Shown piece after piece: positions 45,393 to 59,344 of a stretch of 64,000 nucleotides of DNA. The notes under the pieces were generated by a model that saw only the letters and a program-made list of their open reading frames with translations, was not told where the DNA came from and ran no database searches. The stretch comes from Procambarus clarkii. Lineage: Eukaryota; Arthropoda; Malacostraca; Decapoda; Cambaridae. A program made the translations under genes and the position numbers. Position 1 is the first letter of the stretch. The number at the start of each line of letters is the position of its first letter. Location of the stretch: the NCBI RefSeq assembly GCF_040958095.1, contig NC_091195.1, positions 22,827,365 through 22,891,364 on the forward strand, read 5' to 3'.

Positions 45393-48300
45393 AACAGCTT
45401 CAGGTTCCACAACACAACAACCTGGTAGTTCACTACACAGTGGCCAGCTTCAGGTTCCTCAACACAACAACCTGGTAGTTCACTACACAGTGGCCAGCTT
45501 CAGGTTCCTCAACACAACAACCTGGTAGTTCACTACACAGTGGCCAGCTTCAGGTTCCACAACACAACAACCTGGTAGTTCACTACACAGTGGCCAGCTT
45601 CAGGTTCCTCAACACAACAACCTGGTAGTTCACTACACAGTGGCCAGCTTCAGGTTCCTCAACACAACAACCTGGTAGTTCACTACACAGTGACCAGCTT
45701 CAGGTTCCTCACCACAACAACCTGGTAGTTCACTACACAGTGGCCAGCTTCAGGTTCCTCAACACAGCAACCTGGTAGTTCACTACACAGTGGCCAGCTT
45801 CAGGTTCCTCAACACAACACAACAACCTGGTAGTTCACTACACAGTGACCAGCTTCAGGTTCCTCAACACAACACAACAACCTGGTAGTTCACTACACAG
45901 TGACCAGCTTCAGGTTCCTCAACACAACACAACAACCTGGTAGTTCACTACACAGTGGCCAGCTTCAGGTTCCTCAACACAACAACCTGGTAGTTCACTA
46001 CACAGTGGCCAGCTTCAGGTTCCTCAACACAACACAACAACCTGGTAGTTCACTACACAGTGACCAGCTTCAGGTTCCTCAACACAACAACCTGGTAGTT
46101 CACTACACAGTGGCCAGCTTCAGGTTCCTCAACACAACACAACAACCTGGTAGTTCACTACACAGTGGCCAGCTTCAGGTTCCTCAACACAACACAACAA
46201 CCTGGTAGTTCACTACACAGTGACCAGCTTCAGGTTCCTCAACACAACAACCTGGTAGTTCACTACACAGTGGCCAGCTTCAGGTTCCACAACACAACAA
46301 CCTGGTAGTTCACTACACAGTGGCCAGCTTCAGGTTCCTCAACACAACACAACAACCTGGTAGTTCACTAGTAGTTCACTACACAGTGGCCAGCTTCAGG
46401 TTCCTCAACACAACACAACAACCTGGTAGTTCACTACACAGTGACCAGCTTCAGGTTCCTCAACACAACACAACAACCTGGTAGTTCACTACACAGTGAC
46501 CAGCTTCAGGTTCCTCAACACAACAACCTGGTAGTTCACTACACAGTGGCCAGCTTCAGGTTCCACAACACAACAACCTGGTAGTTCACTACACAGTGGC
46601 CAGCTTCAGGTTCCTCAACACAACAACCTGGTAGTTCACTACACAGTGGCCAGCTTCAGGTTCCTCAACACAACAACCTGGTAGTTCACTACACAGTGGC
46701 CAGCTTCAGGTTCCTCAACACAACACAACAACCTGGTAGTTCACTACACAGTGGCCAGCTTCAGGTTCCTCAACACAACAACCTGGTAGTTCACTACACA
46801 GTGGCCAGCTTCAGGTTCCTCAACACAACAACCTGGTAGTTCACTACACAGTGGCCAGCTTCAGGTTCCTCAACACAACAACCTGGTAATTCACTACACA
46901 GTGACCAGCTTCAGGTTCCTCAACACAACAACCTGGTAGTTCACTACACAGTGACCAGCTTCAGGTTCCTCAACACAACAACCTGGTAGTTCACTACACA
47001 GTGGCCAGCTTCAGGTTCCTCAACACAACAACCTGGTAGTTCACTACACAGTGACCAGCTTCAGGTTCCTCAACACAACAACCTGGTAGTTCACTACACA
47101 GTGACCAGCTTCAGGTTCCTCAACACAACACAACAACCTGGTAGTTCACTACACAGTGACCAGCTTCAGGTTCCTCAACACAACAACCTGGTAGTTCACT
47201 ACACAGTGGCCAGCTTCAGGTTCCTCAACACAACAACCTGGTAGTTCACTACACAGTGGCCAGCTTCAGGTTCCTCAACACAACACAACAACCTGGTAGT
47301 TCACTACACAGTGACCAGCTTCAGGTTCCTCAACACAACAACCTGGTAGTTCACTACACAGTGGCCAGCTTCAGGTTCCTCAACCCAACAACCTGGTAGT
47401 TCACTACACAGTGACCAGCTTCAGGTTCCTCAACACAACACAACAACCTGGTAGTTCACTACACAGTGGCCAGCTTCAGGTTCCTCAACACAACACAACA
47501 ACCTGGTAGTTCACTACACAGTGGCCAGCTTCAGGTTCCACAACACAACAACCTGGTAGTTCACTACACAGTGACCAGCTTCAGGTTCCTCAACACAACA
47601 CAACAACCTGGTAGTTCACTACACAGTGACCAGCTTCAGGTTCGTCAACACAACAACCTGGTAGTTCACTACACAGTGACCAGCTTCAGGTTCCTCAACA
47701 CAACAACCTGGTAGTTCACTACACAGTGGCCAGCTTCAGGTTCCTCAACACAACACAACAACCTGGTAGTTCACTACACAGTGGCCAGCTTCAGGTTCCT
47801 CAACACAACATCCTGGTAGTTCACTACACAGTGGCCAGCTTCAGCTTCCTCAACACAACAACCTGGTAGTTCACTACACAGTGACCAGCTTCAGGTTCCT
47901 CAACACAACACAACAACCTGGTAGTTCACTACACAGTGGCCAGCTTCAGGTTCCTCAACACAACACAACAACCTGGTAGTTCACTACACAGTGGCCAGCT
48001 TCAGGTTCCTCAACACAACACAACAACCTAGTAGTTCACTACACAGTGGCCAGCTTCAGGTTCCTCAACACAACAACCTGGTAGTTCACTACACAGTGGC
48101 CAGCTTCAGGTTCCTCAACACAACAACCTGGTAGTTCACTACACAGTGACCAGCTTCAGGTTCCTCAACACAACAACCTGGTAGTTCACTACACAGTGGC
48201 CAGCTTCAGGTTCCACAACAGAACAACCTGGTAGTTCACTACACAGTGACCAGCTTCAGGTTCCCCAACACAACAACCTGGTAGTTCACTACACAGTGAC

Positions 48301-51282
48301 CAGCTTCAGGTTCCTCAACACAACACAACAACCTGGTAGTTCACTACACAGTGGCCAGCTTCAGGTTCCTCAACACAACAACCTGGTAGTTCACTACACA
48401 GTGGCCAGCTTCAGGTTCCTCAACACAACAACCTGGTAGTTCACTACACAGTGACCAGCTTCAGGTTCCTCAACACAACACAACAACCTGGTAGTTCACT
48501 ACACAGTGGCCAGCTTCAGGTTCCACAACACAACAACCTGGTAGTTCACTACACAGTGACCAGCTTCAGGTTTCTCAACACAACAACCTGGTAGTTCACT
48601 ACACAGTGACCAGCTTCAGGTTCCTCAACACAACAACCTGGTAGTTCACTACACAGTGACCAGCTTCAGGTTCCTCAACACAACACAACAACCTGGTAGT
48701 TCACTACACAGTGGCCAGCTTCAGGTTCCACAACACAACAACCTGGTAGTTCACTACACAGCGGCCAGCTTCAGGTTCCACAACACAACAACCTGGTAGT
48801 TCACTACACAGTGACCAGCTTCAGGTTCCTCAACACAACAACCTGGTAGTTCACTACACAGCGGCCAGCTTCAGGTTCCACAACACAACAACCTGGTAGT
48901 TCACTACACAGTGACCAGCTTCAGGTTCCTCAACACAACAACCTGGTAGTTCACTACACAGTGGCCAGCTTCAGGTTTCACAACACAACAACCTGGTAGT
49001 TCACTACACAGTGGCCAGCTTCAGGTTCCTCAACACAACACAACAACCTGGTAGTTCACTACACAGTGGCCAGCTTCAGGTTCCTCAACACAACAACCTG
49101 GTAGTTCACTACACAGTGACCAGCTTCAGGTTCCTCAACACAACAACCTGGTAGTTCACTACACAGTGGCCAGCTTCAGGTTCCACAACACAACACAACA
49201 ACCTGGTAGTTCACTACACAGTGGCCAGCTTCAGGTTCCTCAACACAACAACCTGGTAGTTCACTACACAGTGACCAGCTTCAGGTTCCACAACACAACA
49301 ACCTGGTAGTTCACTACACAGTGGCCAGCTTCAGGTTCCTCAACACAACAACCTGGTAGTTCACTACACAGTGGCCAGCTTCAGGTTCCTCAACACAACA
49401 ACCTGGTAGTTCACTACACAGTGGCCAGCTTCAGGTTCCACAACACAACAACCTGGTAGTTCACTACACAGCGGCCAGCTTCAGGTTCCTCAACACAACA
49501 ACCTGGTAAATCACTACACAGTGGCCAGCTTCAGGTTCCTCAACACAACAACCTGGTAGTTCACTACACAGTGACCAGCTTCAGGTTCCTCAACACAACA
49601 ACCTGGTAGTTCACTACACAGTGGCCAGCTTCAGGTTCCTCAACACAACAACCTGGTAGTTCACTACACAGTGGCCAGCTTCAGGTTCCTCAACACAACA
49701 CAACAACCTGGTAGTTCACTACACAGTGGCCAGCTTCAGGTTCCTCAACACAACAACCTGGTAGTTCACTACACAGTGACCAGCTTCAGGTTCCTCAACA
49801 CAACAACCTGGTAGTTCACCACACAGTGGCCAGCTTCAGGTTCCTCAACACAACAACCTGGTAGTTCACTACACAGAGGCCAGCTTCAGGTTCCTCAACA
49901 CAACAACCTGGTAGTTCACTACACAGTGGCCAGCTTCAGGTTCCTCAACACAACAACCTGGTAGTTCACTACACAGTGGCCAGCTTCAGGTTCCTCAACA
50001 CAACAACCTGGTAGTTCACTACACAGTGACCAGCTTCAGGTTCCTCAACACAACAACCTGGTAGTTCACTACACAGTGGCCAGCTTCAGGTTCCTCAACA
50101 CAACACAACAACCTGGTAGTTCACTACACAGTGGCCAGCTTCAGGTTCCTCAACACAACAACCTGGTAGTTCACTACACAGTGGCCAGCTTCAGGTTCCT
50201 CAACACAACAACCTGGTAGTTCACTACACAGTGGCCAGCTTCAGGTTCCTCAACACAACAACCTGGTAGTTCACTACACAGTGGCCAGCTTCAGGTTCCT
50301 CAACACAACACAACAACCTGGTAGTTCACTACGCAGTGACCAGCTTCAGGTTCCTCAACACAACAACCTGGTAGTTCACTACACAGTGGCCAGCTTCAGG
50401 TTCCTCAACACAACAACCTGGTAGTTCACTACACAGTGGCCAGCTTCAGGTTCCTCAACACAACACAACAACCTGGTAGTTCACTACACAGTGGCCAGCT
50501 TCAGGTTCCTCAACACAACAACCTGGTAGTTCACTACACAGTGGCCAGCTTCAGGTTCCTCAACACAACAACCTGGTAGTTCACTACACAGTGGCCAGCT
50601 TCAGGTTCCACAACACAACAACCTGGTAGTTCACTACACAGTGGCCAGCTTCAGGTTCCTCAACACAACACAACAACCTGGTAGTTCACTACACAGGGGC
50701 CAGCTTCAGGTTCCTCAACACAACACAACAACCTGGTAGTTCACTACACAGTGGCCAGCTTCAGGTTCCTCAACACAACAACCTGGTAGTTCACTACACA
50801 GTGGCCAGCTTCAGGTTCCACAACACAACAACCTGGTAGTTCACTACACAGTGACCAGCTTCAGGTTCCACAACACAACAACCTGGTAGTTCACTACACA
50901 GTAGCCAGCTTCAGGTTCCTCAACACAACAACCTGGTAGTTCACTACACAGTGGCCAGCTTCAGGTTCCTCAACACAACAACCTGGTAGTTCAGTACACA
51001 GTGGCCAGCTTCAGGTTCCTCAACACAACAACCTGGTAGTTCACTACACAGTGACCAGCTTCAGGTTCCTCAACACAACAACCTGGTAGTTCACTACACA
51101 GTGGCCAGCTTCAGGTTCCTCAACACAACAACCTGGTAGTTCACTACACAGTGGCCAGCTTCAGGTTCCTCAACACAACACAACAACCTGGTAGTTCACT
51201 ACACAGTGGCCAGCTTCAGGTTCCTCAACACAACAACCTGGTAGTTCACTACACAGTGGCCAGCTTCAGGTTCCACAACACA
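45393..51282. repeat. 50/55-bp minisatellite, about 115 copies
   Basis: The unit GTAGTTCACTACACAGTGGC, then CAGCTTCAGGTTCCTCAACA, then CAACAACCTG is 50 bp. A 55-bp form adds one more ACACA step (AACACAACACAACAACC). Other variants are GTGACC for GTGGCC and TTCCACAAC for TTCCTCAAC. It is fused to the 23-bp array at CAGCAACAG|CTTCAGG near 45,393 without a spacer. Confidence 0.97.
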
Positions 51283-51602
51283 CTGAGGAACCATCAATAA
51301 CAACTGGGAAGTGTGGAAGTTCACCACACACACAGATATGAACACATTCGCCAGAGACTGATAACAGTGATAGCGATAATGGCTGATAATGCTGGCTGCA
51401 TATTACCCACAAGTGCAACATCACGTGTTGTGGAGTTATGACGTTATTATGTATTATATTATATGGGAAATATTTAAAGTTAAAAATATACAAAGTATTA
51501 AATTATATCAGTAAACGTCAGTAGCTTACACGTTCCTTATGGTGAGGACGTGTGTAGGTATGTGTCTTATCAGTCGTGTTGGTGTTTATCTTATCTGTCT
51601 CC
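51283..51602. other. Unique spacer between the 50-bp and 51-bp arrays
   Basis: About 320 bp without repeat structure; I see no gene. The section near 51,440-51,510 is AT-rich. Confidence 0.45.
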
Positions 51603-54600
51603 CACCATGACCAGGGCTCCCACGCTGGGCGCTCCCACAGTGTGTATGTCTCCCCCCATGACTAGGGCTCCCACGCTGGGCGCTCCCACAGTGTGTATGT
51701 CTCCCACCATGACCAGGGCTCCCACGCTGGGCGCTCCCACAGTGTGTATGTCTTCCACCATGACCAGGGCTCCCACGCTGGGCGCTCCCACAGTGTGTAT
51801 GTCTCCCACCATGACCAGGGCTCCCACGCTGGGCGCTCCCACAGTGTGTATGTCTCCCACCATGACCACGGCTCCCACGCTGGGCGCTCCCACAGTGTGT
51901 ATGTCTCCCACCATGACCAGGGCTCCCACGCTGGGCGCTCCCACAGTGTGTATGTCTCCCACCAGGACCACGGCTCCCACGCTGGGCGCTCCCACAGTGT
52001 GTATGTCTCCCACCATGACCAGGGCTCCCACGCTGGGCGCTCCCACAGTGTGTATGTCTCCCACCATGACCAGGGCTCCCACAGTGTGTATGTCTCCCAC
52101 CATGACCAGGGCTCCCACAGTGTGTATGTCTCCCACCATGACCAGGGCTCCCACGCTGGGCGCTCCCACAGTGTGTATGTCTCCCACCATGACCAGGGCT
52201 CCCATGCTGGGCGCTCCCACAGTGTGTATGTCTCCCCCCATGACCAGGTCTCCCACGCTGGGCGCTCCCACAGTGTGTATGTCTCCCCCCATGACCAGGG
52301 CTCCCACGCTGGGCGCTCCCACAGTGTGTATGTCTCCCACCATGACCAGGGCTCCCACGCTGAGCGCTCCCACAGTGTGTATGTCTCCCACCATGACCAG
52401 GGCTCCCACGCTGGGCGCTCCCACAGTGTGTATGTCTCCTACCATGACCAGGGCTCCCACGCTGGGCGCTCCCACAGTGTGTATGTCTCCCACCATGACC
52501 AGGGCTCCCACGCTGGGCGCTCCCACAGTGTGCGTGTCTCCCACCATGACCAGGGCTCCCACGCTGGGCGCTCTCACAGTGTGCGTGTCTCCCACCATGA
52601 CCAGGGCTCCCACGCTGGGCGCTCCCACAGTGTGTATGTCTCCCACCATGACCAGGGCTCCCACGCTGGGGGCTCCCACAGTGTGTATGTCTCCCACCAT
52701 GACCAGGGCTCCCACGCTGGGCGCTCCCACAGTGTGTAGGTCTCCCACCATGACCAGGGCTCCCACGCTGGGCGCTCCCACAGTGTGTATGTCTCCCACT
52801 ATGACCAGGACTCCCACAGTGTGTATGTCTCCCACCATGACCAGGGCTCCCATGCTGGGCGTTCCCACAGTGTGTATGTGTCCCGCAATGACCAGGGCTC
52901 CCACGCTGGGCGCTCCCACAGTGTGTATGTGTCCCCCCATGACCAGGGCTCCCACGCTGGGAGCTCCCACAGTGTGTATGTCTCCCACCATGACCAGGGC
53001 TCCCACAGTGTTTATGTCTCCCAACATGACCAGGGCTCCCACGCTGGGCGCTCCCACAGTGTGTATGTCTCCCACCATGACCAGGGCTCCCACGCAGGGC
53101 GCTCCCACAGTGTGTATGTCTCCCCCCATGACCAGGGCTCCCACGCTGGGCGCTCCCACAGTGTGTATGTCTCCCCCCATGACCAGGGCTCCCACGCTGG
53201 GCGCTCCCACAGTGTGTATGTCTCCCACCATGACCAGGATTCCCACAGTGTGTATGTCTCCCACCATGACCAGGGCTCCCACGCTGGGCGCTCCCACAGT
53301 GTGCATGTCTCCCACCATGACCAGGGCCCCCACGCTGGGCGCTCCCACAGTATGTATGTCTCCCACCATGACCAGGGCTCCCACGCTGGGCGCTCCCACA
53401 GTGTGTATGTCTCCCACCATGACCAGGGCTCCCACGCTGGGCGCTCCCACAGTGTGTATGTCTCCCACCATGACCAGGGCTCCCACGCTGGGTGCTCCCA
53501 CAGTGTGTATGTCTCCCACCATGACCAGGGCTCCCACGCTGGGCGCTCCCACAGTGTGCGTGTCTCCCACCATGACCAGGGCTCCCACGCTGGGCGCTCC
53601 CACAGTGTGCATGTCTCCCACTATGACCAGGGCTCCCACGCTGGGCGCTCCCACAGTGTGCGTGTCTCCCACTATGACCAAGGCTCCCACGCTGGGCGCT
53701 CCCACAGTGTGCATGTCTCCCACTATGACCAGGGCTCCCACGCTGGGCGCTCCCACCGTGTGTATGTCTCCCACTATGACCAGGGCTCCCACAGTGTGCG
53801 TGTCTCCCACTATGACCAGGACTCCTACAGTGTGCGTGTCTCCCACTATGACCAGGGCTCCTACAGTGTGCGTGTCTCCCATTATGACCAGGACTCCTAC
53901 AGTGTGCGTGTCTCCCACTATGACCAGGACTCCTACAGTGTGCGTGTCTCCCACCATGACCAGGGCTCCCACCCTGGGCGCTCCCACAGTGTGTATGTCT
54001 CCCACCATGATCAGGGCACCCACGCTGGGCGCTCCCACAGTGTGTATGTCTCCCACTATGACCAGGGCTCCCACGCTGGGCGCTCCCACAGTGTGTATGT
54101 CTCCCACCATGACCAGGGCTCCCACGCTGGGCGCTCTCACAGTGTGCGTGTCTCCCACCATGACCAGGGCTCCCACAGTGTGTATGTCTCCCACCATGAC
54201 CAGGGCTCCCACAGTGTGTATGTCCCCCACCATGACCAGGGCTCCCACAGTGTGTATGTCTCCCACCATGACCAGGGCTCCCACAGTGTGTATGTCTCCC
54301 ACCATGACCAGGGCTCCCACAGTGTGTATGTCTCCCACCATGACCAGGGCTCCCATGCTGGGCGCTCCCACAGTGTGTATGTGTCCCGCCATGACCAGGG
54401 CTCCCACGCTGGGCGCTCCCACAGTGTGTATGTCTCCCACCATGACCAGGGCTCCAACAGTGTTTATGTCTCCCACCATGACCAGGGCTCCCACGCTGGG
54501 CGCTCCCACAGTGTGTATGTCTCCCACCATGACCAGGGCTCCCACAGTGTTTATGTCTCCCAACATGACCAGGGCTCCCACGCTGGGCGCTCCCACAGTC

Positions 54601-57600
54601 TGTATGTCTCCCACCATAACCAGGGCTCCCACGCTGGGCGCTCCCACAGTGTGTATGTCTCCCACCATGACCAGGACTCCCACACTGGGCGCTCCCACAG
54701 TGTGTATGTCTCCCACCATGACCAGGGCTCCCACGCAGGGCGCTCCTACAGTGTGTATGTCTCCCCCCATGACCAGGGCTCCCACGCTGGGCGCTCCCAC
54801 AGTGTGTATGTCTCCCCCCATGACCAGGGCTCCCACGCTGGGCGCTCCCACAGTGTGTATGTCTCCCACCATGACCAGGGCTCCCACGCTGGGCGCTCCC
54901 ACCGTGTGTATGTCTCCCACTATGACCAGGGCTCCCACAGTGTGCGTGTCTCCCACTATTACCAGGGCTCCCACCCTGGGCGCTCCCACAGTGTGTATGT
55001 CTCCCACCATGATCAGGGCACCCACGCTGGGCGCTCCCACAGTGTGTATGTCTCCCACCATGACCAGGGCTCCCACGCTGGTCGCTCCCACAGTGTGTAT
55101 GTCTCCCACCATGACCAGGGCTCCCACGCTGGGCGCTCCCACAGTGTGTATGTCTCCCACTATGACCAGGGCTCCCACAGTGTGTATGTCTCCCATCATG
55201 ACCAGGGCTCCCACAGTGTGTATGTCTCCCACCATGACCAGGGCTCCCACAGTGTGTATGTCTCCCACCATGACCAGGGCTCCCACAGTGTGTATGTCTC
55301 CCACCATGACCAGGGCTCCCACGCAGGGCGCTCCCACAGTGTGTATGTCTCCCCCCATGACCAGGGCTCCCACGCTGGGCGCTCCCACAGTGTGTATGTC
55401 TCCCCCCATGACCAGGGCTCCCACGCTGGGCGCTCCCACAGTGTGTATGTCTCCTACCATGACCAGGACTCCCACAGTGTGTATGTCTCCCACCATGACC
55501 AGGGCTCCCACGCTGGGCGCTCCCACAGTGTGCATGTCTCCCACCATGACCAGGGCCCCCCACGCTGGGCGCTCCCACAGTATGTATGTCTCCCACCATG
55601 ACCAGGGCTCCCACGCTGGGCGCTCCCACAGTGTGTATGTCTCCCACCATGACCAGGGCTCCCACGCTGGGCACTCCCACAGTGTGTATGTCTCCCACCA
55701 TGACCAGGGCTCCCACGCTGGGTGCTCCCACAGTGTGTATGTCTCCCACCATGACCAGGGCTCCCACGCTGGGCGCTCCCACAGTGTGCGTGTCTCCCAC
55801 CATGACCAGGGCTCCCACGCTGGGCGCTCCCACAGTGTGCATGTCTCCCACTATGACCAGGGCTCCCACGCTGGGCGCTCCCACAGTGTGCATGTCTCCC
55901 ACTATGACCAAGGCTCCCACGCTGGGCGCTCCCACAGTGTGCATGTCTCCCACTATGACCAGGGCTCCCACGCTGGGCGCTCCCACCGTGTGTATGTCTC
56001 CCACTATGACCAGGGCTCCCACAATGTGCGTGTCTCCCACTATGACCAGGACTCCTACAGTGTGCGTGTCTCCCACTATGACCAGGGCTCCTACAGTGTG
56101 CGTGTCTCCCACTATGACCAGGACTCCTACAGTGTGCGTGTCTCCCACTATGACCAGGACTCCTACAGTGTGCGTGTCTCCCACCATGACCAGGGCTCCC
56201 ACCCTGGGCGCTCCCACAGTGTGTATGTCTCCCACCATGATCAGGGCACCCACGCTGGGCGCTCCCACAGTGTGTATGTCTCCCACTATGACCAGGGCTC
56301 CCACGCTGGGCGCTCCCATAGTGTGTATGTCTCCCACCATGACCAGGGCTCCCACGCTGGGCGCTCCCACAGTGTGCGTGTCTCCCACCATGACCAGGGC
56401 TCCCACAGTGTGTATGTCTCCCACCATGACCAGGGCTCCCACAGTGTGTATGTCTCCCACCATGACCAGGGCTCCCACAGTGTGTATGTCTCCCACCATG
56501 ACCAGGGCTCCCACAGTGTGTATGTCTCCCACCATGACCAGGGCTCCCACGCTGGGCGCTCCCACAGTGTGTATGTCTCCCACCATGACCAGGGCTCCCA
56601 CAGTGTTTATGTCTCCCACCATGACCAGGGCTCCCACGCTGGGCGCTCCCACAGTGTGTATGTCTCCCACCATGACCAGGGCTCCCACAGTGTTTATGTC
56701 TCCCAATATGACCAGGGCTCCCACGCTGGGCGCTCCCACAGTGTGTATGTCTCCCACCATAACCAGGGCTCCCACGCTGGGCGCTCCCACAGTGTGTATG
56801 TCTCCCACCATGACCAGGGCTCCCACGCAGGGCGCTCCTACAGTGTGTATGTCTCCCCCCATGACCAGGGCTCCCACGCTGGGCGCTCCCACAGTGTGTA
56901 TGTCTCCCCCCATGACCAGGGCTCCCACGCTGGGCGCTCCCACAGTGTGTATGTCTCCCACCATGACCAGGGCTCCCACGCTGGGCGCTCCCACCGTGTG
57001 TATGTCTCCCACTATGACCAGGGCTCCCACAGTGTGCGTGTCTCCCACTATGACCAGGACTCCTACAGTGTGCGTGTCTCCCACTATTACCAGGGCTCCC
57101 ACCCTGGGCGCTCCCACAGTGTGTATGTCTCCCACCATGATCAGGGCACCCACGCTGGGCGCTCCCACAGTTTGTATGTCTCCCACCATGACCAGGGCTC
57201 CCACGCTGGGCGCTCCCACAGTGTGTATTTCTCCCACCATGACCAGGGCTCCCACGCTGGGCGCTCCCACAGTGTGTATGTCTCCCACTATGACCAGGGC
57301 TCCCACAGTGTGTATGTCTCCCACCATGACCAGGGCTCCCACAGTGTGTATGTCTCCCACCTTGACCAGGGCTCCCACAGTGTGTATGTCTCCCACCATG
57401 ACCAGGGCTCCCACAGTGTGTATGTCTCCCACCATGACCAGGGCTCCCACGCTGGGCGCTCTCACAGTGTGCGTGTCTCCCACCATGACCAGGGCTCCCA
57501 CGCTGGGCGCTCCCACAGTGTGTATGTCTCCCACCATGACCAGGGCTCCCAAGCTGGGCGCTCCCACAGTGTGTATGTCTCCCACCATGACCAGGGCTCC

Positions 57601-58549
57601 CACGCTGGGGGATCCCACAGTGTGCGTGTCTCCCACCATGACCAGGGCTCCCACGCTGGGCGCTCCCACAGTGTGTATGTCTCCTTCCATGACCAGGGCT
57701 CCCACGCTGGGCGCTCCCACAGTGTGTATGTCTCCCACCATGACCAGGGCTCCCACGCTGGGCGCTCTCACAGTGTGCGTGTCTCCCACCATGACCAGGG
57801 CTCCCACGCTGGGCGCTCCCACAGTGTGTATGTCTCCCACCATGACCAGGGCTCCCACGCTGGGGGCTCCCACAGTGTGTATGTCTCCCACCATGACCAG
57901 GGCTCCCACGCTGGGGGCTCCCACAGTGTGCGTGTCTCCCACCATGACCAGGGCTCCCACGCTGGGCGCTCCCACAGTGTGCGTGTCTCCCACCATGACC
58001 AGGGCTCCCACGCTGGGCGCTCCCACAGTGTGCGTGTCTCCCACCATGACCAGGGCTCCCACAGTGTGCGTGTCTCCCACTATGACCAGGGCTCCCACAG
58101 TGTGCATGTCTCCCACCATGACCAGGGCTCCCACAGTGTGCGTGTCTCCCACCATGACCAGGGCTCCCACAGTGTGCGTGTCTCCCACCATGACCAGGGC
58201 TCCCACGCTGGGCGCTCCCACAGTGTGCGTGTCTCCCACCATGACCAGGGCTCCCACAGTGTGCGTGTCTCCCACCATGACCAGGGCTCCCACAGTGTGC
58301 GTGTCTCCCACTATGACCAGGGCTCCCACAGTGTGCGTGTCTCCCACCATGACCAGGGCTCCCACAGTGTGCGTGTCTCCCACCATGACCAGGGCTCCCA
58401 CAGTGTGCGTGTCTCCCACCATGACCAGGGCTCCCACGCTGGGCGCTCCCACAGTGTGCGTGTCTCCCACCATGACCAGGGCTCCCACAGTGTGCGTGTC
58501 TCCCACCATGACCAGGGCTCCCACAGTGTGCGTGTCTCCCACCATGACA
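51603..58549. repeat. 51/36-bp minisatellite with long and short units
   Basis: The long unit TCCCACGCTGGGCGCTCCCA, then CAGTGTGTATGTCTCCCACC, then ATGACCAGGGC is 51 bp. The short unit lacks the 15 bp GCTGGGCGCTCCCAC and is 36 bp. Both lengths are multiples of three and have no stop in several frames, so open frames of about 2,350 codons run on both strands. One inserted C near 55,560 shifts the plus frame without closing it. Shared private markers (CAGTATGTATG at 53,349 and 55,579; CCACCGTG at 53,753 and 55,983) recur at 2,230 bp, showing large-scale duplication. There is no start context or splice support, so this is not a gene. Confidence 0.97.
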
Positions 58550-58789
58550 ATGAACAATTCCGTCACCATACTATCACGGCCAATACGGGTTACAAGTGTT
58601 ACTAACACAAGAGGTCTGTCACACGTGGCCATAAAGCTCAGCCTTATATAAACATGTGACACTAATCACAAATATATGTGATAATATATAATGTATAATT
58701 TTATCTCTTGTATAATTTATCATTATACAGGTATAATGTAGGGTATAAACTCGTATAATTTAGCATTTCCAGGTCGTTATAAATAACGA
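58550..58789. other. AT-rich spacer, no gene seen
   Basis: TATAATGTATAATT-type words repeat loosely at 58,680-58,760; otherwise nothing. Confidence 0.4.
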
Positions 58790-59340
58790 CCTGAACAAAT
58801 GGAGGAATGGTCTAGAGAATGGCTACTAAAGTTCAACTCCGGAAAATGTAATGTAATGGAATAAGGTGAAGGGAGCAGGAGGCTGAACACAAGGTACCAT
58901 CTGGGAGGTGATATCCTGCAAGAGTCATAGAGAGAGAAAGATCTGGGGGTTGAAATAACACCGAACCTGTCCCTAGAGGCCCACATCAAAAGGACATCAT
59001 CAGCGGCATATGCTAGGTTGGCAAACATAAGAACTGCCTTTAGAAACTTGTGTAAGGAATCGTCCAGCACCCTGTATACCACATATGTCAGACCAATCCT
59101 GGAATATGCAGCTCCAACTTGAAGTCCATACCTAGTTAAACACTAGACAAAGTTAGAGAAGATTCAGCGGTATGCCACCAAACTCTTCCCGGAACTGAGA
59201 GGTATGAGCTACGAGGAGAGGCTAAGGGAGCTGAACTTTACGTTCCTCGAAAACAGAAGAGTAAGGGGAGACATGATAACCACCTACAAATTTCTCAGTG
59301 GGAATTGACAGGGTGGACAAAAACACAAACTCTTTACCAC
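58790..59340 (+). pseudogene. Decayed CR1-type LINE RT C-terminal fragment
   Basis: Translation, with several stops, gives WSREWLLKFNSGKCNVM, EKDLGVEITPNLSLEAHIKR, TLYTTYVRPILEYAAPT, then LEKIQRYATKLFPELRGMSY, EERLRELNFTFLENRRVRGD and MITTYKFLSG. This is the thumb and C-terminal part of a CR1-group RT in the usual order. The RT core is absent and stops interrupt the frame. It meets the next LINE tail to tail near 59,345. Confidence 0.85.
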
Positions 59341-59344
59341 GGAT

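Noticed and set aside
43156..45410. Long minus-strand frames (HCCWFTRNTVAGSQGTLLLV type)
   Set aside because: Product of the 23-bp repeat; several overlapping frames are equally open.
51550..58605. Open frame of about 2,351 codons (+) and its 2,358-codon minus counterpart
   Set aside because: It is entirely a product of 51/36-bp repeats lacking stops. It is open on both strands, there is no recognisable domain, and a one-base insertion near 55,560 leaves the frame open in a second reading.
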